Shown here piece after piece: positions 17,286 to 28,262 of a DNA stretch of 64,000 nucleotides (position 1 is its first letter; each line of letters begins with the position of its first letter). Origin of the DNA: Alteromonas lipotrueae (GTDB taxonomy: Bacteria; Pseudomonadota; Gammaproteobacteria; Enterobacterales; Alteromonadaceae); contig NZ_JAESDI010000004.1 in the NCBI RefSeq assembly GCF_019249215.1, positions 124,001 to 188,000 of the forward strand, read 5' to 3'. The notes beneath the pieces were generated by a model that worked only from the letters and a program-made list of their open reading frames with translations, searched no databases and was not told the origin of the DNA. Position numbers and translations under genes: made by a program.

Positions 17286-20200
17286 ATGAAAAAATATAAT
17301 AAATCGACGATAACTAATATAGTGAGAAAGCCTAGCTTTAAACTCTCGCTTGTTTCCAGCGCCCTCTTAAGTACGCTATTAGCCTTCCAACCCCAGCTCG
17401 CCTTTGCGCAGTCAAACTTCCCCTCAGAAGACAGTAAAAAAAACCAAACTGACGAAAATGTAGAAGACCTTGAGGTCATTGAGGTGCGAGGAATAAAGGA
17501 AAACTTAGCAGACGCACAGTTACTTAAGCGCTACGGTGATACCTTTCTTGATGCAATCTCAGCAAAAGATATCGGCGCATTGCCTGACAGAAGTGTGTTG
17601 GAGGCTATCGTTCGATTGCCTGGTGTTTCCATCGAACGTTTTGCAGGTGCCAACGATCCAGACCATTTTAGCGTTGAAGGAAGTGGCGTCGTGGTTAGAG
17701 GGTTAACCCACACCAGAAGTGAATTCAATGGTCGCGATACCTTTACCGCCGACTCAGGAAGAGGACTTAGTTTTCAGGATGTTCCCCCTGAATTAATGGG
17801 CGGTGTCGAATTATATAAGAATCAATCTGCAGAAATGATTGAAGGAGGTATTGCGGGTACCGTAAATTTAATCACTCGCAAACCCTTTGATAGCGACAAG
17901 CGTATTTTAGCTTTTTCTGCCGATGCCACCTATAGCGATTTTATAGAAAAAACTACGCCAACCTTTTCTGCATTGTATTCGGATGTGTTTGAAAGTGACT
18001 ACGGCAAATGGGGCCTGTTGCTAAACTTTTCAGATTCCACGCTTAAAGCGCAATCAGACGGTACCCAAGTCGGTCGATTTGAAACACAAAACCAGCTAAT
18101 TGACGGCGAAAGTGTCATGGTACCTCGCACCACACGGTTAACTCGAAAGCAAGATCTTAGGGAACGTCAGGGGCTAGCAGCAGCGCTTCAATGGGAGAGC
18201 GTAGACGATACTATACTCGCCACAGCACAGTTTATACGGTCAGATTCCTCGTTGTCGTGGACAGAACGCGCCATTGAATTGGCAGACGATGCCGTCATTA
18301 ATGACTTAATCCCAGCAGAGGGTACAACATTTGATATCGACGAGCAGGGGCTGTTCGAGTCTGGAATAATTACGTCTAACGCGGGTTGGAGAGGAGATGA
18401 TGCCGAGCGCCAGCCTGGCGGTATTTTCGGTGCTCAACACGCGATGATCACACGCGCCAGAGAGCAACATTCTGTGGTTGATGATATCGGATTAAATGTA
18501 CGGTACCGCCCCAATGATGAGTGGGCATTTAGCGCAGACTTACAATACGTAGAGTCAACGTCAGATATTGTTGATTTCTCGGTAATGGGCGCTACACGTG
18601 CCGTGGTTGGAATCAACAATAATGGAGGCAGCACGCCTGATATATTTCTGACCGACCCAGCTAACGCCGGCGACGAAACGCATTTCTCCAACCCTTACAA
18701 TTATTTTTGGCGCAGTGCGATGGACCATATTTCAGCCAACGAGGGGGATGAAACCGCAGTAGCGTTAGATGCAAAATATACCTTCGAAGATGGACTGTTT
18801 ACGTCTATGAAAATAGGAACCCGCTACGCACAAAGACAACAGACCACCCGCCAGTCCACCTATAACTGGGGGTGGTTGTCAGAAGCTTGGGCGGGGAACG
18901 GCAATGCTTGGTTCGATGCACAAGGTGATGAGCTTGGCGCTGGACTAGGCGACTTATACGAGGCCGTGTCTTTCCAAGACTTTGCAAGAGGTGGTGTATT
19001 AACAACATCAGGAGGAAATACCTTTCTTTTCCCTAAAGAGTCTATCGCTGATAACTATCGTGATGCTGAGTCTACGTTCGCCAGCCTTTCGCCAGGCTGG
19101 GCTTCCTTAGCAAGCAGGCCAGGTGCCATAGGTGATTTTTTGCCAAATGAAATTAATGAGACTACCGAAACAAATAACGCATTTTTCGTTCAAGGTAATT
19201 TTGAGGGGGAAGTTAAAGGGCTCTTTTTCAGCGGTAACGTTGGTGTGCGCTACGTTAAAATTGAGAATAAGACAGACGGGTTTATTACATTCCCCGATAA
19301 TCTAGCGGTTCAAGATGATGATCCTGAAAACTTTTTACCGCCTGACCAAGCCGCATTCGGCAATGCTGCCTCAAGGGAACAAACAGCGGTTAGTGATTAC
19401 AGTAAATTATTACCAAGCTTCAATCTTAAATTAAATCTAAACGACGATATGCTGCTGCGTTTTGGTTACTCCAAAGCCATTGCCCTTCCTGATCTTGGAA
19501 ACCTTCGCAATTACGTCGAAATACAGGGCGATGATTTGCAGGTTGAATACTCAGGTGAAGGCGATGATAGAGAAATAACCAGTGCGCAATACCAACGCTA
19601 TACCGCAAAATCTGGCAACCCCTTTCTTAAGCCGATGGAAGCCAACAACTACGACTTCGCCTTTGAATGGTATTTTCCAGAAACCGTTGGCTCGTTGACC
19701 ACATCATTCTTTTATAAAGATTTAAGTAACTACTTTATCAACGGTTCCACCGATCGCGTATACGAAAATAACGGCGTGTCGCAAATTGTTCAAGTTGATG
19801 GCGCTACCAATGGCGATGAGGGCAGCGTTCAAGGTGTGGAGATTGCTTATCAGCAGTTTTTCGATTTTCTACCAGGTGCGTGGAGTGGTTTGGGACTGCA
19901 ATTTAACTATACCTATGTTGAAGATGAAGGCTCACCCAATCCGGGGTTATCACCAGACAAACCAGATTCTTCTGAAGGTGAAGGCATTGCTTTTGATAAC
20001 TTACCGCTTGAGGGGCTTTCCAAAGACAACGTGAATATTGTAGCGATGTACGAGAAAAACGGCTTTAACGCCCGCCTTGCTTATAATTGGCGCTCTGAAT
20101 ACCTGTTAACCACGAAAGATGTCATCACTCAGCTTCCCATTTTCAATGAAGCAAATGGGCAGCTTGATGGTTCGTTCTTCTACCGGTTCTCAGACAATAT

Positions 20201-20342
20201 TGAATTGGGGCTACAGGGCACAAATTTAACCAATACGGTCACACGTACCTCCATGCAAATTGACGCTGAAGGGAATCAAGTGGGCCGGTCGTGGTTTGTT
20301 AACGATCGCCGAATAAGCTTGGTCGCTAAAGGGACTTTTTAA
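17286..20342 (+). CDS. TonB-dependent receptor (polysaccharide-uptake type)
   Basis: This outer-membrane gated porin is 1018 residues long and imports oligosaccharides using TonB energy. The long Sec signal ends at AFA-QS (residue 41). A TonB-box-like EVIEVRG is seen at 63-69, and the plug domain follows with ALPDRSVLEAIVRLPGVSI, VVVRGL and GTVNLITRKPF. The rest is beta-barrel with alternating aromatic strands and the terminal Phe expected for BAM insertion (VAKGTF). The length and plug fit the large receptors of Alteromonadales and Caulobacter carbohydrate loci. It is followed after 63 bases by the halogenase-family gene, an association known from such loci. The substrate is inferred to be a xylan- or glucan-derived oligosaccharide. 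Confidence 0.93.
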   Translation: MKKYNKSTITNIVRKPSFKLSLVSSALLSTLLAFQPQLAFAQSNFPSEDSKKNQTDENVEDLEVIEVRGIKENLADAQLLKRYGDTFLDAISAKDIGALPDRSVLEAIVRLPGVSIERFAGANDPDHFSVEGSGVVVRGLTHTRSEFNGRDTFTADSGRGLSFQDVPPELMGGVELYKNQSAEMIEGGIAGTVNLITRKPFDSDKRILAFSADATYSDFIEKTTPTFSALYSDVFESDYGKWGLLLNFSDSTLKAQSDGTQVGRFETQNQLIDGESVMVPRTTRLTRKQDLRERQGLAAALQWESVDDTILATAQFIRSDSSLSWTERAIELADDAVINDLIPAEGTTFDIDEQGLFESGIITSNAGWRGDDAERQPGGIFGAQHAMITRAREQHSVVDDIGLNVRYRPNDEWAFSADLQYVESTSDIVDFSVMGATRAVVGINNNGGSTPDIFLTDPANAGDETHFSNPYNYFWRSAMDHISANEGDETAVALDAKYTFEDGLFTSMKIGTRYAQRQQTTRQSTYNWGWLSEAWAGNGNAWFDAQGDELGAGLGDLYEAVSFQDFARGGVLTTSGGNTFLFPKESIADNYRDAESTFASLSPGWASLASRPGAIGDFLPNEINETTETNNAFFVQGNFEGEVKGLFFSGNVGVRYVKIENKTDGFITFPDNLAVQDDDPENFLPPDQAAFGNAASREQTAVSDYSKLLPSFNLKLNLNDDMLLRFGYSKAIALPDLGNLRNYVEIQGDDLQVEYSGEGDDREITSAQYQRYTAKSGNPFLKPMEANNYDFAFEWYFPETVGSLTTSFFYKDLSNYFINGSTDRVYENNGVSQIVQVDGATNGDEGSVQGVEIAYQQFFDFLPGAWSGLGLQFNYTYVEDEGSPNPGLSPDKPDSSEGEGIAFDNLPLEGLSKDNVNIVAMYEKNGFNARLAYNWRSEYLLTTKDVITQLPIFNEANGQLDGSFFYRFSDNIELGLQGTNLTNTVTRTSMQIDAEGNQVGRSWFVNDRRISLVAKGTF

Positions 20343-20405
20343 AAGTTTGAGGATAAAACAGGCATGCCACATATAATGGCATGCCTTTAACGTTATGGGG
20401 AAGTT

Positions 20406-21911
20406 ATGTCTCAATCAATGTCTATAAAGTCTATCGTGATTGTAGGCGGTGGGTCTGCAGGCTGGATGACCGCAGCGACCCTCAGCAAGGTCTTAGACCT
20501 ATCAAAATATAGTGTCACGCTTATCGAAAGCAAGGACCTTCAAGGGGTTTCTGTGGGTGAGGCGACTATCCCTCAAATTACTTTATTTAACCGAATTTTG
20601 GGTATTGATGAAGCTGACTTTATCCGTGCCACTAACGCGACGTATAAGCTGGGTATTGAATTTAAAGACTGGAAGCATCAAGGTCATGCCTATTTTCATC
20701 CCTTCGGCACGTTCGGTATTAATATGGAAGCATTGCCGTTTCATCATTTCTGGCTTAAGCGTTTTAACGAAGGTGCTGGTGGCGACCTTTGTGCGTATTC
20801 CGTTGAAGCGATGGCGGCTAAAGGTGGGCGATTTGGCAAGGTTAAGGCGCAGAACAATTCCCCCCTCGCCAATATGAGTTATGCATATCATTTCGACAGT
20901 ACTTTGTATGCTAATTTTTTACGCGACTTTGCAGTAACGCGCGGAGTTCGGCATGTTAGTGGTAAAGTTGAAACGGTTTCAAAACACCTTAATGGCCATA
21001 TTAATACGCTTACCTTGCAAGATGGCCAATGTATTGATGGTGAGTTTTACATAGATTGTAGTGGTTTTCGAAGTTTACTTTTGGAAAAAGAAATGGGTGC
21101 GACGTTTAGCGATTGGAGCGACCTATTGCCCTGTGATAGTGCCATTGCAATCCCGTGTAAATCTGCCGATAGCATGTTAAAACCCTACACCCAATCAACA
21201 GCGAAAGCCGCAGGTTGGACATGGCGAATTCCTTTGCAGCATCGAATTGGTAATGGTTATGTGTACTCGAGTAAATTTACGGAAAAAGACGTCGTGCTAG
21301 ATGAGCTCATGGCGCAATTGGAGGGAGAACCTTTAGCGGAGCCAAACTTTTTAGCCTGGAAGACAGGAATGCGCCCTCAAAGTTGGATAAAAAACTGTTT
21401 AGGCATAGGATTATCTGCTGGGTTCATTGAGCCGCTAGAGTCTACTGGGTTACATTTAATTCAATCGGGGATAGCGAGATTGATGACACTCTTTCCAAAC
21501 AATCGGTTTTGTCAAAGCGACATTGATATGTACAACCGCCAGACTGAAAAAGAGTTTGAACAGATTAGAGACTTTATCGTGTTGCATTATGCTTTGACAG
21601 AAAGAAACGATAGCGAATTTTGGCGATACTGTCGCAACATTTCATTGAGTGAGTCGTTGAATCAAAAAATGCAATTATACAAAGATTCAGGTCGTATTTT
21701 TCGCATAGACAATGAGTTATTTAATGAAACATCGTGGCTTGCCGTCATGCATGGGCAAGGGTTACGAAGTGAAGGATATCACCCGTTAGTGGATAGAATG
21801 AGCACATCACTCATTGATGAACGACTTACCCATATCGCGAGTGTAATCGATAAGTCAGCTGCTGTACTTCCCGAACACGCACAATTTATTGCACAACTAA
21901 GTTCAAAGTAG
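20406..21911 (+). CDS. Tryptophan-halogenase-family flavoprotein
   Basis: This is a flavin-dependent halogenase-family protein of 501 residues. The FAD-binding GGGSAGWMTAA (from Gly14), GEATIP, the WxWxIP halogenase motif (Trp271-Trp273-Ile275-Pro276) and IEPLESTGLH are all present. Lys81 in ATYKLGIEF matches the position of the lysine essential for halogenation in tryptophan 7-halogenases. ATG 20406 has a GGGGAAG ribosome site. Family members next to TonB-receptors in carbohydrate loci are common, but their real substrate is not established. With the key motifs intact, the enzyme may well be active. An oxidoreductase role on a surface glycan or small metabolite is a guess. Confidence 0.88.
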   Translation: MSQSMSIKSIVIVGGGSAGWMTAATLSKVLDLSKYSVTLIESKDLQGVSVGEATIPQITLFNRILGIDEADFIRATNATYKLGIEFKDWKHQGHAYFHPFGTFGINMEALPFHHFWLKRFNEGAGGDLCAYSVEAMAAKGGRFGKVKAQNNSPLANMSYAYHFDSTLYANFLRDFAVTRGVRHVSGKVETVSKHLNGHINTLTLQDGQCIDGEFYIDCSGFRSLLLEKEMGATFSDWSDLLPCDSAIAIPCKSADSMLKPYTQSTAKAAGWTWRIPLQHRIGNGYVYSSKFTEKDVVLDELMAQLEGEPLAEPNFLAWKTGMRPQSWIKNCLGIGLSAGFIEPLESTGLHLIQSGIARLMTLFPNNRFCQSDIDMYNRQTEKEFEQIRDFIVLHYALTERNDSEFWRYCRNISLSESLNQKMQLYKDSGRIFRIDNELFNETSWLAVMHGQGLRSEGYHPLVDRMSTSLIDERLTHIASVIDKSAAVLPEHAQFIAQLSSK

Positions 21912-21930
21912 CTCTTAATGACCACATTGT

Positions 21931-21955
21931 TAAGCGGCGAAATTGTTGCCGCTTA
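21931..21955. terminator. Bidirectional terminator candidate
   Basis: TAAGCGGC (21931-21938) pairs with GCCGCTTA (21948-21955) around a nine-base loop between convergent genes. The right arm includes the stop codon of the AraC gene. Confidence 0.5.
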
Positions 21956-23113
21956 TTCCCAGTAGTCTTTTCGATACTGGGTAGGTGTTTTCTCTGTTAA
22001 CTTTTTAAAGAACGTATTAAATGTGGCTTTACTGTTAAAGCCCGCTGCATCCATTATATCTAACATGGTCGCGCGGCGATTCGACTCGCTTTCTAATAGC
22101 AATTTACTCTCTTCAATTCGGTAATGATTAATAAACTCAAAAAAGTTTTTATTAAAATGATGATTAATAATATGAGAGAGAACCCGAGGGGGGACGTCTA
22201 ATTGGTTTGCCAGATTTTCCAACGTTAGTAGATGGTTCAAATAAGGCTTGTTTAAATGCATGTAACGGGTGATTTTATCAACCTGCCGAACGTCTATTTT
22301 CGGTTTTTCTTTTGTGGCCGCGGGGGTAAGTTTACTGTCAATTCCACGAAATATGGTGGAATAACCTGCACTAAAGAATATCAGTCCAGATATCATTAAC
22401 AAAACCGCATAGTTTGAACTTAGACCTATAAACCCATGGTCGATATAGAGCCCAAATTCATACGCAGAAACAATGGCAAGCGCCGTTACTACGGCAATAA
22501 CTCTAACAACTAAAAAGCCTATAACTAACGCTTTTAACCACGTCAAATCCACACTCTCAGTTTCTGCAACTTGTTGTTTAAGCTGCCTCTGATAACTATT
22601 GAGTTCTATTAGGCACAACACCCCGCACGCCACTCGAAAAGCTTCACGAAACAAATATATTGCTCGCTCTACGAATGGAGTATTGGCAATAATATCCCCC
22701 TGCAAGGCGGCAATTTTCACAGCCTCATCTTCAAGCCACCAATTGTTAGCAAAATAGATGGCGTAAACCAAGAAAGGCAGTAAGAAAAGCAGGTCGTAGC
22801 GTCTGAACTGGTAGTCTTTGTATATTAGACTACGAATGTAGAAAAGTAATAATGGCGCTTCAACCCAGTACGCGAGTCCGAATGAGTAAAAAAGGTTTGG
22901 TGAAAAAGACAACGCTATAGAACGAAACATCTCTCCAAAATTGATTAGATTGTCTAAAGGAATTGCCGCTTGTGAAAGTAAAAAGGCGGCGAGCAAAAAA
23001 TGTGTTTTTCTTTTGCCGCGCTTGAGTGTCGCCAAGAAAAGAGCAAATAAAAGGCACTGAAAAACAGTGAACAGCAAGACCATATCATGAAAGTTAAACA
23101 AAACGATTTTCAT
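21953..23113 (-). CDS. Membrane-anchored AraC family transcriptional regulator
   Basis: This 386-residue protein has an N-terminal membrane half and a C-terminal AraC DNA-binding domain. About seven to eight hydrophobic segments occupy roughly residues 5-255 (for example MVLLFTVFQCLLFALFLATL and YAVLLMISGLIFFSAGYSTI). The helix-turn-helix pair lies near 285-386, with LENLANQLDVPPRVLSHIIN and the second-helix signature MLDIMDAAGFNSKATFNTFF plus TPTQYRK. It is divergent from the GH9 gene and convergent with the halogenase gene. It therefore probably senses a sugar signal at the membrane and controls the glycan genes. The ligand and targets are inferred, not seen. Confidence 0.88.
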   Translation of the reverse strand: MKIVLFNFHDMVLLFTVFQCLLFALFLATLKRGKRKTHFLLAAFLLSQAAIPLDNLINFGEMFRSIALSFSPNLFYSFGLAYWVEAPLLLFYIRSLIYKDYQFRRYDLLFLLPFLVYAIYFANNWWLEDEAVKIAALQGDIIANTPFVERAIYLFREAFRVACGVLCLIELNSYQRQLKQQVAETESVDLTWLKALVIGFLVVRVIAVVTALAIVSAYEFGLYIDHGFIGLSSNYAVLLMISGLIFFSAGYSTIFRGIDSKLTPAATKEKPKIDVRQVDKITRYMHLNKPYLNHLLTLENLANQLDVPPRVLSHIINHHFNKNFFEFINHYRIEESKLLLESESNRRATMLDIMDAAGFNSKATFNTFFKKLTEKTPTQYRKDYWE

Positions 23114-23356
23114 TAATAACCAAACACTTTTTTATTGTTTTATAACGTGTTCAATACCGTGACGCAAGAAGCGAATTGACCTAAATTGTGTAAATGGAAT
23201 GTTTTTTTTCTTAGCCATCAACCAAACATGTCTACATTCGTTTAAATACACGTACAAAGCGTCTATTTCTACGCTTTGCGCCTTTAGTAAGACGACTTAT
23301 CGTTGTATTTTGACAAAAATGTAACAACTTAAAACCACATAACACTAGGGTCTCTA

Positions 23357-25126
23357 ATGTATCGCTTCTTGTCAGTTAGTTCGCGAATTATGAACCGAAC
23401 CTTATTTCTTTTGCTATTAGTCGGTCTGACGAGTTTGATCTTGAACGGATGTGCAGATGACAATGGCAAATCTAAATTTCAACAAGCTCGCTCAGAAAAG
23501 CCCTTGAGTATTAAACTCAATCAGGTGGGATACCTACCAAATGGGAAAAAGCATGCACTTGTGCCAACGTCAGCATCAGGCAAATTTTCAATAAAGCGCT
23601 CAACGAGCGATGACGTTGTCTATCAAGGAGAGTTGGAAGTAACTAGCTCGTGGGACCTTAGTAATGACCCATCGTTAAAATTAGCGAGTTTTAATGACTT
23701 CGATGAACTTGGAGAATTTTACTTAGACGTTAAAGGTATACCGCCCTCTTTGCCCTTTACCATAAGCCCAACTATTTATGATGACGCCCATCGCGCTGCA
23801 TTTAAGTCGTACTATTTTAATCGCTCTGGTATGGCGCTAAGTGAAGAATATGCTGGGCAATGGAAGCGACCAGCTGGTCATCTGGATACGCAAGTTAGTG
23901 TGCACTCCTCTGCCGCCACCTCTTCAATGGACGCTCTTAGCGCTCTGCCCTCTGAAAAGGGCTGGTATGATGCAGGCGACTACGGAAAATATACTGTTAA
24001 TGCTGGCATTGCGACTTATACGTTACTTGCCGCTTACGAGCACTACCCTCAATACTATGAAACGGTAGACGTCGCGATCCCAGAATCAAACGACGGGGTT
24101 GCCGATTTACTAAACGAAGTGCGTTGGAACCTAGACTGGATGGCAAGTATGCAGCGCCACGACGGGGCCGTATTTCATAAGCTCACGACGTTAGAATGGG
24201 CAGGTGTTGAAATGCCCCACGAAGATAATGCGCAGCGGTTTATGATTGGTGTATCCACAAGCGCTACGTTAGATTTCGCCGCCACAATGGCAATGGCGAG
24301 CCGTATTTACAAAGACCTAGCACCCGATGTAGCCCACCAATGGTTGCAACAAGCTGAAGCAGCGTGGCAATGGGCGACCCTCAACCCTGATGTTCGCTAT
24401 GTACAACCTGATGATGTACAAAGCGGCGAGTATGGCGATGACCAATTCGACGACGAATTTTTCTGGGCGGCGTCCGAGCTATACATCGCCACAGAGAATA
24501 CCCGTTACCTCAGTCAAATTGAAAATAGTGAAATCAATTTTAGTATACCTGGGTGGGCAGATGTTGAAACATTAGGCCTGATTTCATTATTGAAAAATGC
24601 GCAGGACAAGCTGTCAGTTTCGCAGCTTATTCGGCTAGAATCTGCTTTTATCGCGCTGGCTGAAAAAATTACCGAGCAGGTATCTACCTCACCTTATTTA
24701 GTGCCAATGCAAGAAGATGATTTTGTGTGGGGGAGTAATAGTGTGCTCCTCAATAAAGCCTTTATTCTTTTAGCCGCATATGAAATCAACGGCACTGCAA
24801 AATATAAAGATGCAGTCTACGACAGTATTTCTTATATCTTCGGCATGAACCCAACAGGCTATAGCTTCGTTACAGGCTATGGAAGCCTCACGCCTATGTC
24901 ACCCCATCACCGTATTTCAGCAAGCGATGGAGTGATAGCGCCTGTACCTGGCATGCTAGTGGGTGGGCCGCATGCAGGGCGTCAAGATGAATGCGATTAT
25001 CCCTACCCTGAACCAGCAGAATCTTACATTGACGATTGGTGCAGCTTTTCTACCAATGAAATTGCTATTAATTGGAATGCGCCCTTGGTATATGTTTTAG
25101 GTGCTATTAACGCGTTGCCACAGTAA
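23357..25126 (+). CDS. GH9 family glycoside hydrolase (endoglucanase-like), lipoprotein
   Basis: This is a surface or periplasmic glycoside hydrolase of family 9, cutting beta-1,4-glucan or related chains. The N-terminal signal has lipobox LNGC (Cys32). An Ig-like cellulase N-terminal domain follows (LSIKLNQVGYLPNGKKHALV to about residue 140). The (alpha/alpha)6 barrel then carries GWYDAGDYGKY (Asp205 and Asp208), the histidine motif SPHHRIS and the acid-containing block FSTNEIAINWNAPLVY. ATG 23357 has AGGGT upstream; ATG 23390 is an alternative giving a shorter signal. Its neighbours are an AraC regulator and xylose genes. Xyloglucan, mixed-linkage glucan or cellulose oligomers are possible substrates. 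Confidence 0.9.
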   Translation: MYRFLSVSSRIMNRTLFLLLLVGLTSLILNGCADDNGKSKFQQARSEKPLSIKLNQVGYLPNGKKHALVPTSASGKFSIKRSTSDDVVYQGELEVTSSWDLSNDPSLKLASFNDFDELGEFYLDVKGIPPSLPFTISPTIYDDAHRAAFKSYYFNRSGMALSEEYAGQWKRPAGHLDTQVSVHSSAATSSMDALSALPSEKGWYDAGDYGKYTVNAGIATYTLLAAYEHYPQYYETVDVAIPESNDGVADLLNEVRWNLDWMASMQRHDGAVFHKLTTLEWAGVEMPHEDNAQRFMIGVSTSATLDFAATMAMASRIYKDLAPDVAHQWLQQAEAAWQWATLNPDVRYVQPDDVQSGEYGDDQFDDEFFWAASELYIATENTRYLSQIENSEINFSIPGWADVETLGLISLLKNAQDKLSVSQLIRLESAFIALAEKITEQVSTSPYLVPMQEDDFVWGSNSVLLNKAFILLAAYEINGTAKYKDAVYDSISYIFGMNPTGYSFVTGYGSLTPMSPHHRISASDGVIAPVPGMLVGGPHAGRQDECDYPYPEPAESYIDDWCSFSTNEIAINWNAPLVYVLGAINALPQ

Positions 25127-25374
25127 ATCTGCATGGTAATGCCATTCAAAAAGAACGCGCATGGTATAAAATTTCAACCCTGCTGCGCTTTTTTATACTT
25201 CATTCGTTGACGTCGGTTAGCATGAAGGCGTTTTTGTATAAAGGTGTTCTGGCATGGAACGCCCCTGCACAAAGTGAGTTGGCATCATTGGCTTCGCGCC
25301 ATCAGCAGCTTGTATAAACTGGTGTAGTGAATCTGGGGTGAAAAGACTTTTTGTAAACAGTGCTTGAATAAAGC

Positions 25375-25404
25375 AAAAAAAAGCTGCCATTGGCAGCTTT
25401 TTTT
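25375..25404. terminator. Rho-independent terminator (bidirectional) after xylA and GH9 gene
   Basis: GCTGCC-ATT-GGCAGC is flanked by an A-run on the left and a T-run on the right, so it has a poly-U tail on both strands. Confidence 0.9.
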
Positions 25405-25420
25405 ATTTCTTCACATGCAT

Positions 25421-26740
25421 TTATTTATAAATAATTTGGTTTACGTAGTTCTCCAGCCCCTCTTGTTTTCCAGAGAATGGCTTAGGATCTAAGCCATTAG
25501 CTAGCGCATGTTTCGCCAGGGATTCTAAAGACATATTACCTTCTAAAATTTTCTGCCCAACTGTTGAACCCCATCCAGCATAGCGATTTTCCACATTCTG
25601 TGTGAGCACGTCATTTGAAAGCATTTCATATGCTTTCTTTAAACCCAGCGCACAGGTATCCATTCCACCTATATGACCTAAGAACAGGTCTTCTGCATCC
25701 AAACTTTGGCGTCGTAATTTGGTATCGAAGTTAAAGCCGCCCGATGTGTAGCCACCATTTTTCAGTATTTCATAGCAAATGAGGGTCATTTCTTCTACCG
25801 AATTAGGAAATTGATCGGTATCCCAGCCTAATTGCGCGTCTCCACGGTTCGCATCAATGGAACCAAAAATACCTAGCGCAAAAGCTGTCGCTATTTCGTG
25901 ATGGAAAGAATGGCCAGAGAGTGTGGCGTGATTCGCTTCAATATTTACCGCAAATTCTTTCTCTAAACCAAACTCTTTTAAGAAGCCATAAACAGTTGCA
26001 GTATCGTAGTCGTATTGATGCTTAGTAGGCTCTTGTGGTTTTGGCTCAATTAATAATAATCCGTCAAAGCCGATTTTGTGTTTATGCTCAACAACCATGT
26101 TCATAAAGCGCCCAAATTGCTGACGCTCTCGTTTTAAATCTGTGTTTAAGAGCGTTTCATAGCCCTCTCGCCCCCCCCACAAAACATAATTCTCACCGCC
26201 AAGTGCCTTCGTTGCATTCATGGCGTGATAAACTTGGGTCGCGGCACGAGTGAATATTTCAGGGTTCGGGTTTGTGGCAGCGCCAGACATGTAACGTGGG
26301 TGACTAAAAACATTGGCTGTGCCCCAAAGCAACTTCATGCCAGTCTCTTCTTGCTTACGTGCAAGCACATCTGTCATTTCTGAAAGATTGCGAATGTATT
26401 CGTTAACTGAATTGCCTTCAGGGGCGACATCAATATCATGAAAGCAATAGAATGGTGCGCCTAGTTTTTCAAAAAAAGAAAAGGCCACATCGGCTTTTTG
26501 CTTAGCACGTTCCATGGGATCACCGGCTGCAAGCCAGGGCCTATTGAAAGTACCAGTGCCAAATACATCAGCACCATCCCAACAGAAATTATGCCAATAG
26601 CACGCAGCAAACCGCAGGTGCTCTTCCATCGTTTTCCCACCCACCTCTTCTTTCGGATTATAGTGTTTGAAGGCAAGAGGATTAGTCGACTCCGCCCCCT
26701 CATATTTTATGGTAGGGATGTTTTCGAAGTAGTTATTCAT
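25421..26740 (-). CDS. xylA: Xylose isomerase
   Basis: XylA converts D-xylose to D-xylulose in the cytoplasm using two divalent metal ions. The 439 residues match the long (class II) form. The catalytic pair His101 and Asp104 in [11 protein letters not shown] is present at the same positions as in the E. coli enzyme. The metal-site segments [33 protein letters not shown] and DANRGD are also present. It is the second gene of a xylB-xylA pair, 61 bases after xylB, and a strong terminator follows. Expression is probably under the divergent xylR. Assignment is secure. Confidence 0.97.
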   Translation of the reverse strand: MNNYFENIPTIKYEGAESTNPLAFKHYNPKEEVGGKTMEEHLRFAACYWHNFCWDGADVFGTGTFNRPWLAAGDPMERAKQKADVAFSFFEKLGAPFYCFHDIDVAPEGNSVNEYIRNLSEMTDVLARKQEETGMKLLWGTANVFSHPRYMSGAATNPNPEIFTRAATQVYHAMNATKALGGENYVLWGGREGYETLLNTDLKRERQQFGRFMNMVVEHKHKIGFDGLLLIEPKPQEPTKHQYDYDTATVYGFLKEFGLEKEFAVNIEANHATLSGHSFHHEIATAFALGIFGSIDANRGDAQLGWDTDQFPNSVEEMTLICYEILKNGGYTSGGFNFDTKLRRQSLDAEDLFLGHIGGMDTCALGLKKAYEMLSNDVLTQNVENRYAGWGSTVGQKILEGNMSLESLAKHALANGLDPKPFSGKQEGLENYVNQIIYK

Positions 26741-26801
26741 GGTTTTTCCTTTATCTAAAATGCGTAATAAATGACGATAAGCTTTGAGCTCGCTTGCGTT
26801 G

Positions 26802-28262
26802 CTACGTGAAGAAAGGCTCTACTGCGTAATAAAGTTCTCGAAACTGTTGACGCTTAAGAAGGTATCTATTGTGAATGTCTTTCTGAGGGCTGTAAGACGC
26901 TTCAAGAGGCGGCTTAAAACAAACATCACTTGGCGCTAACTGAGGGTTAGCAGCAAGCTTGGCTAATCGCGCGGCACCCAAAGCCGGCCCCACATCGCCG
27001 CCCTCTCTATACTCTAAAGCGTAGCCGCTGATGTCGCTGAGAAGCTGTCGCCAGAATATGCTTTTAGCGCCCCCGCCGATGAGGCTAATAGATGTTGTCG
27101 TCACGCCACTTTGGTGTACGGCATCGATGCCATCTGCAAGCGCCATCGATACCCCTTCAACAACAGCGCGAGCCATATGTACACGGCGAGTCGACGCCGA
27201 CACACCAAAAAAAGCGGCTTTTGCAGAAGGGTTATTGTGAGGTGTTCTTTCACCCGTTAAGTAGGGTAAAAATAAAGGGGTTTCTGAATCTAACTGGGTG
27301 GTATTGCGCTGAATGTCTTCCATCATTTCAACTACATCTTTGTAGCCACTTTGAAGGCAATACCATTCTAAACAACTTGCGGCACTGAGCATAACGGACA
27401 TCATATGCCACCGGTCAGGCAATGCATGACAAAAGCTATGAACCGCTTGTGCAGTATTCACTGAAAACCTTTCGGTAACAGCGAAATAGACACCTGAGGT
27501 ACCTAGTGACAACATGGCATGTCCGGGCTCGAAAATACCACAGCCTATCGCGCCAGCAGCATTGTCTCCTGCGCCACCAGCAATCACGACATTATGCATA
27601 CCCCACCGCTCAGCCAGTGAAGCTTTTAAAGTGCCAGTCACTTCACTTCCTTCAAAGAGCGCAGGCATATTATCAACTCCAAGACCACATGATGCTAATA
27701 ACACTTCATCCCATTGACGCGTTTCAGTATTCAACCACATGGTGCCAGCAGCATCAGACATATCAGATGCAAACTCGCCGCTAAGTTGATATCTTAAAAA
27801 ATCTTTGGGTAGCAACACTTTACTTACTTTCGCAAATACCTCGGGCTCATATTTTTTAACCCAAAGTAGCTTGGGGGCGGTGAACCCCGCCATAATGACG
27901 TTGCCTGTGCGCATAGCTGAATCAGGAACGGCCTTGTTTAGCTCGTCACATTCGGCAACACAGCGTCCATCGTTCCACAGGATTGCTGGCCTTAGCACGT
28001 TCCCTGACTCGTCAAGCAGCGTTGCACCGTGCATTTGGCCACTTAAACCTATCGACTTAACATTGGACAATTCAATCTGTTCAGATAGCTCATCTAAACA
28101 ATCGCACGTTGCCTTCCACCATTCGCCAGCATCTTGTTCGGACCACAACGGCTTAGGCATGGATACATTAAGCGGCCTGCTTACTGAGACCGTAATTAGC
28201 CCCTCCTCATCCATTAACACTGTTTTTACACTGGATGTGCCTAAATCTACTCCTAAGTACAT
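26802..28262 (-). CDS. xylB: Xylulokinase
   Basis: XylB phosphorylates D-xylulose to xylulose 5-phosphate, which then enters the pentose phosphate pathway. It is a 486-residue FGGY-family sugar kinase, with the N-terminal phosphate loop [13 protein letters not shown], the xylulokinase sugar-site [13 protein letters not shown], the C-terminal ATPase half with [12 protein letters not shown], and the late adenosine motif SLIGGGAKS. The length matches E. coli XylB. It is transcribed with xylA and divergently from xylR. The transketolase gene that uses the product lies 24 kb away in this window. Confidence 0.96.
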   Translation of the reverse strand: MYLGVDLGTSSVKTVLMDEEGLITVSVSRPLNVSMPKPLWSEQDAGEWWKATCDCLDELSEQIELSNVKSIGLSGQMHGATLLDESGNVLRPAILWNDGRCVAECDELNKAVPDSAMRTGNVIMAGFTAPKLLWVKKYEPEVFAKVSKVLLPKDFLRYQLSGEFASDMSDAAGTMWLNTETRQWDEVLLASCGLGVDNMPALFEGSEVTGTLKASLAERWGMHNVVIAGGAGDNAAGAIGCGIFEPGHAMLSLGTSGVYFAVTERFSVNTAQAVHSFCHALPDRWHMMSVMLSAASCLEWYCLQSGYKDVVEMMEDIQRNTTQLDSETPLFLPYLTGERTPHNNPSAKAAFFGVSASTRRVHMARAVVEGVSMALADGIDAVHQSGVTTTSISLIGGGAKSIFWRQLLSDISGYALEYREGGDVGPALGAARLAKLAANPQLAPSDVCFKPPLEASYSPQKDIHNRYLLKRQQFRELYYAVEPFFT

